Source of the DNA: Volvox africanus
Taxonomy: Eukaryota > Chlorophyta > Chlorophyceae > Chlamydomonadales > Volvocaceae
Length of the DNA stretch: 64,000 bases
NCBI GenBank assembly: GCA_030268105.1
Contig: BSDZ01000026.1
Location: 686,001-750,000, forward strand
Direction: 5' to 3'
Shown piece by piece: positions 36,716 to 49,259 of this stretch. A model generated the notes under the pieces. It had not been told where the DNA came from, searched no databases, and saw nothing but the letters and a program-made list of their open reading frames with translations. How positions within the stretch are numbered: the stretch's first letter is position 1; each line of letters starts with the position of its first letter. A program made the translations under genes and the position numbers.

Positions 36716-38657
36716 CATGGGCAATCCTACAGGGCAGGGCCCCTTGAGGCCCCCTTCGCGCTGGGGCCCCGCTCCATAAGTTATCTCAACCACGACATCG
36801 ATTGGCACCTACCTTCCCGTGTTTGCAAAAGCGGGCCCTGGTTGATGCTGTACTTAAAGTCCAGGTCATTGACGATCAAGGAGGCTGCAATGACAGCTGC
36901 AGGGTAGTCATGCCATACCAGCGCTGCTATAATAGGCCTGCATGCAGTTGATGAAAGATAAACAGCGCAACTGATATATTAATCGTCAAATTTTAAAATC
37001 AGGCCGGGGTTGTGAATGTCAAGTTCTTACTATAATCATATATATATATACCCTTGTAATATACCCTTGTAAAAACACGGCTTCCTTGCCAAACATGTAA
37101 CAAGTGTAAACTAATAAGAATAAATGTAAAAATATAAAGTAAAAGGTGTAAAGTAGTAATAATTGTATAATAATTTTAAGACAATATAATGACATTTAAG
37201 ATAATAATAAAAACAAAACGACAAGTAGTGTAAAACAGTAAATAGGGAAGTATAAATTATTATGCACATGTATACGAAGAAAATGCCGTACATACACATA
37301 TGCGCTATAGATAATTTAAATACACTAACGTTCACAATTGTTAAGGACACGACACTGTGACCCTGAATTTCTTAGAATCGATCCCGACTCAGAGCGGGAT
37401 AAAAACCCTCCACTGGTTGAGGGTGGATGTGTCCCCGATGTTGGTGGATGGACAGAGAGGACCCTGAACCCGGGAAAATCACTGATTTCGGAGCGGTCAA
37501 CACCCCTACGGACTGGTTGGACGGATGAGGGTGCCCCGAACGAAATAGAGGGGGGAAGGGAAGACTTTTGCTAGGAATGTTGAGGCCACGGGTGAAGCCA
37601 AACCCCCGCCACTATCCCACACACATATACATGTTCGCACGCACCCTGTCCCAGTTGCCTTGATTCCCTCCAGGTAGACCATTTCTCCCTGCGCTATCTG
37701 GCCCATGTCCGCCACTTGGATCCGCATGTTGGGGCTCGTGAGTCGGGGGAGGGGCAGACAGCCGCTCAGGTCCAGACGGCCCCAGCCCTGTACACGTAGA
37801 TATGCAGGCAAGGGATGCGTGCGTGTGTGATGAAGCAGTTAGTCAGTTATAAGTTATGAATGGAGCAACTCCTAAGATGGCACATATGTGACACATACCG
37901 CATACCAGGTAGGCATGTGTGCACGTCCACACATGCCTACCTGGTATGCAGATATACATGTATATACCCTATTATTAAACCCTATACATATAACCCTATT
38001 ATTACTATATATATAGTAGTAATAATAAGTGTAAAAATACAACCATGTATGCACGCACGTTCATTAATGCATGCGGGTGAGAGCAGCGGCGGTGGCTCAA
38101 CAAAGAGATCGCGAGTTGACGACAGGATTAGCTGTAGCTGATGTATCCTCATCATTTTCATGATGATACTACAAAAACATTTGATGTGTAAATGAGGCAA
38201 GCAGCAAGATATGATATACGATACTAGATATGAACACAATCGATAAAACCATAAAGCAGTAGATTAAAGCTAAACAATTATATACATGACGGATTGATGT
38301 AGTAGACGCCCATGCAGCTATCTATATGCCCAACTAGTCTCGGGAGAAAGTACTTTAACCACCTGGAAATCGTCCGGGGGTGCACCGAGATGGCGTCCCG
38401 AGGAACGCGCATAGCCGCCCTGCACGCATAAACGAGACGCGCAGCAGACATTAATCCGGATGTCCTTCACGGCGGCCTTCCAAAATATGGATAATGATAA
38501 ATCGTGCACTATGTGTCGGAATGCGTATCTATCAAGGTGTGGGTGATAAAGGAATGTTCCTGAAATTAAGCTTATCGATGATGAAAACACACACATACAT
38601 ATGTACATATATGTGTGTACATATATGCGTGTGTGTATGTGTGCGCGTGTGTGTGTG

Positions 38658-38726
<69 letters not shown>

Positions 38727-41700
38727 ACGTGCAGCGGTGCAAAGTCGCTTAGGACGAATGCGATAGTAAACATCAGTACAAGCGTGTGCTTGGTTACTTG
38801 CTTTTGATAAGAACTTGCTCGGTTCCCTGACTTAACCTAGTAGGTACGGATGTATATGAAATATGTACGGAGGATGGTGCTAGCTGACTGGTTATGAACC
38901 TCAATAGCTCCTGCCTTGTACGAACACACCGATAAGTGAATCCAATAAGTCTCGCTGCTGCATATAATACCCTTAACTAACCCTATCTACAACCAAACAT
39001 AAATATGTGGCCAAGGGCCCTGTAGTAGTCGTACATGTACGGCACACACCAACATGACATAAAGGTGCAGAAGCCCCCTTCTCAGCATCTCGAGAGGCCT
39101 TTGCGGCTCTCAACTCCTACAGTCCCCTTCCATGTTTACTGCCACCATACCATCAATGATTTCGCTCCAGCTATTGCAGCGGCCTGCACATACAGTTTAG
39201 AGTTTATAATGACGTCAGATCTACCATATAATTGAGGTATATAATAAGATGTACAAATGTACAGCTGGTCAAGCCGGGTATTGACGTTGTCTGTTGTACC
39301 ATTCCCTAAACCAAAGCACGGGCACGGCTGAGTTATTGACGACAGGTTCTTGCGAATCTTAATTGCTATCATCACCAAACCACATTGTCGATATGTATAT
39401 GCACAATCACGCCGTTGCATGCACTTCTCAATGCATTAGACAATGCCTACACCTGTCTATCTACACGCCGGTACGTTATGATGTATCGTTTATATATGCA
39501 GCGTGCAGATCATTACTAACCAGAGAGGAAGGCAAAGATTTTCGTCGTGCAGCGGGGCGAGGTGCATACCTTCAACAATATCCCAGATGGCTCGAAGCCG
39601 ACAGCATCCATTGACGACTGGTTCCCGGTCGGATACATGCCGTCCCTGCCGATGTAAAGTTTTACACAAACATTTAACAAAAGGTAAATGCGTACGAAGT
39701 TTTGGAACGTGTCGTAAAATGTCGTAGTGTGTCCAACATCCGTGTACGTATGTTCCGTGATCATGCTGATTGCATCTCACCTAATGGGGGATAGATTCAC
39801 CTAGCTAGCTACGATTCACCTAGCTAGCTACGAAAGAGGAATTGAAATCCAAATCTACCTGAAGTACTGGCGCATCAGCGCCAGATGCCCAGATACCTGC
39901 GTGTATAAATGCCACACAGAGGTACGACAGGATTCACAAACAAAGAGTTTGCGTCGGCTTCCTCGAAGCCAGGAAAAAAGCGGGGCCCCTTCTTATCCAA
40001 TGGTGTATCACTTGGGATTTGTAGCGATCCGTTCTAGCATCAGTGGCGTAATTGGAGCTTTACTAGGCAGTACACTAACGAACCTGCGCTCGTTCAATCT
40101 GTAGTGCTATACGCAATCTGTAGTGCTATTTGAGCCAACTCCGGAGAGAACGATATAGTTATCTTTCGACTATCGGACACTATGTAACAATTACTTTCTC
40201 GTAATAACGTCAGGCTTCCTAATGTCCGGTAGTCTACATTTCAACACCCCAACAACGAATGAAATTACGTGTACTTGCTTTGATAAACAGCAATTTAGAG
40301 ATTGTGCGGTTTTTAAGGCACGCACGCGCACACTCATTTGACTATCATTAAAATCTACCTGAATAGAATGAAGGCGTTTAAATTTGACGTAATATAATTT
40401 ACAGTGCAGGGTTTGTATCCAAAGGACTGCTGTGCGCGCGTTTGTTGAGTTTGACAACTTTGCAGTTAAGAAGAGCAGGTTATATGTATGTATATAAATG
40501 AATAAATAAATAAATAAATATATATATATATGTGTGTGTGTGTGTGTAACATGAAAAACGTGTATTCCATGACATGCGTGACAATGGGTTATTTACGCGA
40601 GCTATGTTCCTAACAGAAGAAAGGATTAGTGATTGTGAGGCCAGGAGACGGTTTCGATGTTCGGGAGAGGCTTATTACAACCTCAATCGTATGGTTAAGT
40701 ATGACAATATGCTGGCTGAACAACTGGAACTTCGCTATCGAATCAGCCATGAAATGGACACCTGGTTATAATCTCATGCAACTATCCAACTACATACCAT
40801 TGGTGTTGCCATTGAAGTTCCTGCCATGTATTTTGATTCTGTCGAACAGGTTTGACCTGCATGCACACGATTGCTGACATTTAAATGGAAGACCAAATAA
40901 ACATATTTATTTCATTAAATACAGAATAGCATATTATTCATATATTAAGGCTGGAGGAAGAGCCTCGAATGTTTGGAGCTTGCAGATAAAGCCGTCATAT
41001 GCACCTCAATAATAGATATACTCCGCCATAAGCGTTTGGTTGACATGCGTGAAGCGCTCATTCATATAAAATAATATATAATATAATATAATATATAGGT
41101 GTCCCCCGTTTTCTGTTGGGCCTTTCTGTGGTTTCTTGGTGGCCCTGAGTGCTCTGTGAGTGGCCAGGCGAGAGCCTGTGAGGGCTCGCTGGCCCTAGTG
41201 AGAGGGGGAGCACGTGGCAGGACAGAAAGACAAAGCCACGTGTTCCTCCCCTGCGCTGTGGCTCGGTCCGGTCAGGACCCCCGGTGCTCGTCTTTGAAGG
41301 GCGAGTCGCCCACAGTGTAACACCCATATCATATAATAATATTACGTTACACTATATATTATGTGATGATATATTACATCACATTATACTACTACATATT
41401 ATGGTATATAACAACAATATCATTATCAATAGCAATCATTCAACGAGCAATGAAGGCGACAGATGATGCTGTCCTCTAGGCGTTCAACAAATCTTACTGT
41501 TTAAATTCCCTGTCTGACTGAGCAAGTCATCAGCTGCAAAGGAGGAAAGCACCCACGATCCTGGAGCGACGAGGTCAGGCTTAATGCGGCCGTCAGGCCA
41601 GGGACCATGTGACGAGAAAGTAGCGATGCTGTCCACACCAAAATCTACAGTTGGCTACATCATGGCGTAATGCATGGGCGATAGGGTTTGGGAGGAAACA

Positions 41701-44700
41701 CACACACACACATAGTAACAATGATATATACCCATAAACATCACAAACACCGAAGAATTTAAGCAACGACTTCAAGGTATATCAGAATTGATACGATTGA
41801 GCATAGGCCATATATAAAGGCATCAGCAATGAATGCTCAGCTAGAGGCCTCTGTAGTACCTTAGGGTAGGATGGATTTTTGGCGCGTGGAGAAGTGTCCG
41901 AGATGTCGTCCTGTCAGCTGCAAACTGTTTGCCTAGACATCTTTTTCGATCGGGCCTTTGTTTGATGCATGAAGGCGGATATAACTGAACGAGATACAAA
42001 TAACAACATCTAGCCTTTATATATCCTCCCTGGAATATATAACATGTACCGGAAACACGCCCCCAAGGCACGCTTTTATGGCCATCATACGATTATTCGT
42101 CAATATATTGAGCCATCGTCAGCACATTCTAAATCTACATAGATGCAGGAGAGATAGGAAATAGAGAAATGCGCTGTATGTTTGGAAGAGTGCATTCAGC
42201 ATACGCACATAGAGCGGACCACACTGTCTAATCCCAAGCCGCATGAACATTTATGATACATACATTACGTCCAAATGTAGATAGACGGACTGGATATACA
42301 GGACCATAGATGTATAAATATGCTTGTACGTATCATAATTATGTTGATGATTATCATGGTCTGATGTTCACCGATATATCATAATAAGCAATGACAGTAT
42401 TACGGGTGTTACACTTTGGGCGACTTGCCCTGAAAGAACAAGCACCGGGGGCCCTGACAGTGGTGGTAGATAACCCCAGGATACTACAGACTTACAACTT
42501 ACATATTCAACATACGTCATGTGAAAGTTCTTGTTGTCTGGATCGCTCAGAATGGCTTTTAGATACCGACCGTGGGCCTGCATGACGGCAGGTAGGGACC
42601 CGGGGGGAGCGGAGGGGCGGGAGAAATATCTTGCAGATATATCTTAGGGTTTGGGCAGCTTAGGTCGGGTGCTACATACAGCCTGTGCTGTATCATGCAT
42701 GCTCTGAACATAGGGCTCGCGAGTTGACGTCAGGATTAGTATTAGGTTATCATAACATAGTAATGAAAATCGTACACTGTATGTGCCGTATCCTAATCAT
42801 TCTCATGATGATACATGAACCACGTTTAGTTATGCATACTTTCCGTCAGACAAAATGTGTGCAGAATGTAAGACACATTTACCTACTCCGGCTTAGGTTT
42901 CCTCTCCGCAAGATAGAGGAAACCTAAGCAAGGCAATCCCGCCTGGGATTGGTCTATCAACGGATTCTATCATATATTGTATCTCTGTTGTATCGGCCTT
43001 CCTGCAGCAACTTAAATCCCGATCGGAAATATAATTATTGTCCAAACATATAGAAGAGTAGTCATCCCGGATATATGCTACCCGTAGACAGCATAAGTAT
43101 CAAGATACTACACTATATACGTTGTATGCGTTGCAGTACGAACATCATACGTATGAGAGCACGTGCTGATCTCGCTACCAAGCATAGGCCCACCCCACCC
43201 CGCCCCGCCCCGCCCCGCCCCGCCCCGCCCCGCCCCGCCCCGCCCCGCCCAATACGTACACACCTGCGTGATGACCCCAAGCAACTTGGCCTTTGCCAGG
43301 TCCGGGCTAAAGGGTGCCGGGGCATCTCCGATAAAGTTTCCATCACCCCTGATTAGCACGACCGCTTTGTGGCTGGAGCTTATTATGTTCTTTTCGCGGG
43401 TCTCCTGAGAGCAGCTGCCTGCGCCTAGGTCAACGAGTAGAATCGTAGTGTTGGCTCGGCTGACGGCGGCAGGGGGACTGCAGGCGCCCGGAGGATCCGC
43501 CATTGCGACAGGCACTTCCTGCATGCCAAGGAACGTCATCACGGAGCGATTTTGGGTTGACCTATCATGTTTCCTTGTATAAGTGGCTGTCTGATGCTTG
43601 CGAGCGCCAGAAAAGTAAGAGCCATGTTTACAATATATAATATAATATAATATAATATAATATAATATAATATAATATAATATAATATAATATAATATAA
43701 TATAATATAATATAATATAATATAATATAATATAATATAATATAATATAATATAATATAATATAATATAATATAATATAATATAATATAATATAATATAA
43801 TATAATATAATATAATATAATATAATATAATATAATATAATATAATATAATATAATATAATATAATATAATATAATATAATATAATATAATATAATATAA
43901 TATAATTTATATTATTTTATTATTATATTATATTATATTATATTATATTATATTATATTATATTATATTATATTATATTATATTATATTATATTATATTA
44001 TATTATATTATATTATATTATATTATATTATATATTATATATTATATATTATATATTATATTATATTATATTATATTATATTATATTATATTATATTATA
44101 TTATATATTATATATTATATTATATATTATATTATATTATATTATATTATATTATATTATATTATATTATATTATATTATATTATATTATATTATATTAT
44201 ATTATATTATATTATATTATATTATATTATATTATATTATATTATATTATATTATATTATATTATATTATATTATATTATATTATATTATATTATATTAT
44301 ATTATATTATATTATATTATATTATATTATATTATATTATATTATATATAATGGGTAATGATAATTTGTGGACGAATGGAGGTCTTTCGGTCTCCGTTGT
44401 ACATAGCAGATAGAGCGGTACAACCGAGAAGGGTATGTGGACTTAACAGCAACTTCAATATCCGTTTGCAGTCGATTGGATCAGTCGATGACTCCGCGCG
44501 ACGTTATAAGGAAAGCTTGCTCAGCTGGGCTCGGCTCAGCCCAGTTCCGCTGAGGGAAATCTTCGCTCTAATGGTGTCGCTTGCACGCATCTGTGTCCGT
44601 GTTATAGGTGTGTTGGATCTGCATCTGAGTCCGTCATTTCAGTCCGTGCACAGATGTGTAGGTTGACATAACTGATTATCTGAAGAATGGAAGACGACAG

Positions 44701-47700
44701 CCCATGCACCTTCAACTAACATTTGTGTGTTAACATCTGGCATAGAGCCGGGCCTGGCTATAGAAAATTGCAGAGGCGGAAGTGACGCACTAATGAGGGT
44801 AGCTGTAGTATTTGAGAGCCGCAAAGGCCTCTCGAGATGCTGACAAGGTACTTCTGCACCTTTATATCCTGGAAGCGCATGCCGTAAGTGTGCGCACGCA
44901 CGACTACTACGTGGCTGATGCGGTTGATGCGGTTGTTAAGGCTCGTGATGCTGGCTCGCGGGAGTCCGCCGCAAAAGGGCATTCTTAGGTTTGCGAGCGG
45001 TGCTGCTGTGAGCTAGCTTCCACTAGCCGACAGAAGTTCAAGTATATCTTTATCTTGCGTACGAAAGACTTCGTCGATGTGTTTGTGTATATGTTGTTCA
45101 GGCTTTGCCAAGCTCATTTTACCATCCTGGCCATCTGTCTAGCCATGCATTGGGTTCAGTTTTGCATGTAAAAAAAGAATGAGTAAATTTCTTCTGCCAA
45201 AGGCGCTGATTTTTTAACAGATTCCTACCTGCAAAAACTTTTGGAACGTCGGGATCAACTGTTTAGAGCCGAACCGACAATAAACAACCACAGGTTTTCT
45301 ATCATAAATGTATACCTGTCCATTTATAAGCAATTGGCTTTTCCAGTCTCTCCAGACTTCGTCGCCGTCACTCGTTGTCGAGGGCCACAGCTGCATGAAA
45401 ACACAAAAAAGGCATGCACACTCTTAACCACCGCATGCGCTGTGATTTTTGAATTGTAAATACCCTGATAGATCATACTTACGTGCATAATAATCAGCCG
45501 TGATGTGAGAGTAGTTTCCCTGGGTAGGATCACGCATGCATCATGCCAACGGAATCTAGCTGGCCAGATAAACGTGCGTGCACACACACATTGTACGTTG
45601 TACGTTAATGATTGTAGCTATAATAATCATAATGATAACTAATACAAGCACTAATTGAAAAAGACTTATCAAACAAAGTGAAAATTCCTTGGTGTCTTTC
45701 TTGACTGCGAAAAGGCTCCCTTGCAACAATACGTACAAGACTGAGCAACGCAGTGAAGTAATTAAAAAACTAAAAATAAATCGGGTACATGACAAAATAT
45801 TTAAATCCATTTTCGGACCATTAAAAAATTCAATGAATGATAAAAGAAATCATGCCAAGATTTGAGGAATTTGAGGGTTTTAGGAAAGATTTGAGGAATC
45901 CCCAAAAAAAGATCAGCTAATACTTGTTGAGTACTTTAAAAGGATTAATTTGCATCAAGCTTGGAAATTTTAATGTTAAAATGGTGGGAACAGCTAAGAA
46001 AGTAACCATTATCATAATATGATCATTATTAGTGTAATTATGTTGTATCGCACATGTTCACATCCGTGTTTACAACATTTTGAACCTTAACGTACCGCGG
46101 ATTCTTGGATGGTGCCATTGCGATCCAAGTATCGAAAGAACACCATCATCTGGTCGTTGAACCTAGTAAGCTTGCTTGGATGATTGAGAGACGCGCCCAC
46201 AGAGAGTATGTTCTGCATTTCGCACGAATGCATGCATGTATGATTAGTCACACGCGCGCACAAACAACCCTACCAACTCATAGGGGGTATAACAGTTGTT
46301 AACATGGCATAACAGGTGGTTAGAGGCTGTTTGGCGCTGTTTGGCACCTGTTGCAACCCCTATAAGTTGGTAGGACAACGGACGGTACCGGTTCAGGTCG
46401 ACCTCGCTCTCCAACTTTGATTGTTATGTATTAATAATAATTCAAGCAGAAAATATATAGTAATTTCTATACATTGCCATAGATATATTCCTTGTCTTGT
46501 GCGTTCGTGAAGGCAGTGTGTTTATATATTAGTCACTCACGCACTGCGGACGGAAGTATTACACAAAGTATATGTGTACACCATAGGTATATTCGTGCAT
46601 ACACACGTATGCTTATAAACACACTGCCTTCACGAACGCATAAGACAAGGAAAACATCTATGGGAATGTATAGAAACTAACATATTAATCTATCTATATA
46701 TATATAGAGAGAGATGTTTGTGTGTACATATTTTAACCAATCATATGCTAATGTAGCAGCATACATGTTCATTATTGTCGCCCAAATTCAGCATTAACGG
46801 CATAACAATAGAAATGCAAGTTCACATATATGTAATGATCCTTTCAGGTCATAATGAACATGGGGTTTGGAAAAATACCTTCGCTGTCCCTGGCGACGCG
46901 ACAGTTGGCATAAATCGGTTGATACCTGCTCAAAGTAAGCATGAAAGCAAAGACATGATGAATGAATGTGGAATGGAGCGAAATTGTAAGCTCTGGGTGT
47001 CGTACACGCATCAGAAACAACAATACATATGAATACAAAACAAACAGCGGCTCTAGCATAATCATGCAGGTTCCATGGTCAGGATTGCGCACGTTATACA
47101 TTCACATCCATACGTGCCACAACCTTAGGGACAGTAATCGCATACAGAGACACGCAGAGTAGGCTCAGCAACACAGAATTCCCCATACTACAGATCTCGT
47201 GCGGCAAGAAATACAGCAAGTTGTCCTTAACAAAAGAATACATTTCTTCATTTATATGTTAACACATTTTCATTTCTTTCTTTTTATCAAATATGTATCG
47301 ATTGTTTATTCCTGGAGTGACATGCTTACTTTATGGCTGGTGTTTACTGACAAATAAACAATGCAACACACAGTGTAACGCCTTGTATTAGAAAGAAATG
47401 TTTATATAGTCTCACGACCCACCCCAGTTGCCCGCTGCCACCACGCTGATGAAGTCAGGGTTCCTCCAGGCGAACATATCAAAACCCTGGGCTGCGTTAT
47501 CATAGCGGACAGCAAGAGCGCTTACATAGCCCCAGCTATCTGAGCTGATCCGCGCCCCGACAGAGTAATGAAGCTGCGGAAAGTGAAATAGGTAGATTTA
47601 TTCCGGGAGGGAAAGCGCACGAAAGGGCTTTTAATAAATAAGTTGCATATATCACTCGAGGGTCATTGAGCAAGGTGGATTGAACGATTGAACAGTGAAA

Positions 47701-49193
47701 CAACCAATTGTATGTTTTATACCATATCAATGGAAGGAAGAGAAAGGAATTCTACAAATTAAGTCAACATCGAACAACAGACTGAACATGCCCATCTCCG
47801 ACCGCCGCAGTGTATGTGTATACCGACGCCGCAGCACCAGGGTGTACGTATGTACTATATCTACTGGTAGCCACTGTATGGCATGGTCGAGAAAGCCCAT
47901 TTATCTATGATTTAAGAGTCGGGATTTATAAATAAGTTAGTTGATATCGTAATTTGTATTTATGCATGCGTGTTTCCTTACCGGAAGGATTGATGACTCC
48001 ACCAGCTCGGGTGATACCAGCTGCCCAGTGGAGTTAGGACTCTTCACGTCGATAACGCTGAGCTTGGCAGCAGGCGCTGAACCAGTGTCAGTGTATAACA
48101 GACTCTTGCTGGAAAGCCCCCTGGCCCCGGCGACTGTACCACATACGTGTGTCCCGTGGCCAACTTCGTCTCCATAAAAGGGTTCCGGATCTGCATGCAC
48201 GTATGTATGCACGTCAGTCATAGATTCAGCAGGGCATTGACTAATATATAAGTTTTACAATCTATCACGTGAACAGTAAATCAAGCGGCATTTGAAATGT
48301 GTTAGTAAGCCGGTTGCAGTCGTACACTTCACCATAAGCTCCAGAATTTCCTTCCGGCAGTCCTTGCAGTTAAACTTTGGTGTCATACACACACACACAT
48401 ATATATACATATATATACTTTGAAATTTACGGAACAAATACAACACAACACATAATATATTATGTGTTGTGTTATACTTGTTTCGTTAATTTCAAAGTTC
48501 TAGGCACCCACAATCTGCTTTCCCATTCACCATGGTTAGCATCCTTATAAATGGTCAGTATAACATAATATAATGAATTATTTTATTGTATTATGTATAT
48601 TGTGTACATCAGCAAAACAAATCCTCTTTATGACATCATGTTTATATGATAGATAAGTATACCATATTGTATTATACTATTACCTATTACGTTACACTAT
48701 AATACAAAACAATTCAATAACATTGCTATGTTTTAAAATTTATTTACTTATTTTATTTCATTATATCCCAAACTCTATCGTATTGCATTGCAATATATTG
48801 TTTCACATTTCATGTTATCAATATAATTATTCCTGATACATACCTATCGCTGCATGCGAAATGGCGTACTGAACGACTTTTCTATGATTCGGTAAAAACC
48901 ACCTCAATGGAGAGCCGGTCAACATGTTCTGTAAGGCCGCTGGGCTGTAATTATCGTCCATAAACATGCAGTGGCTCATGTCAAGACCCGAATCCGTCAC
49001 CTGCGCGTGTTTATAATAAGCGGCAACGAAACCAGTCAATGACAAAGAAGAGCTACGCCACTGCATCCAATTTCGTTACCCTGAATACAATAATATCAAG
49101 GGAAGCAGCAGCGTGCGCGTTTGGTGTTGAGCATCTTCGCACGGGGCTATCCATCTAGGCATTTCGACCGTCTGGAAACCTTGGAAAGGTATC

Positions 49194-49259
<66 letters not shown>

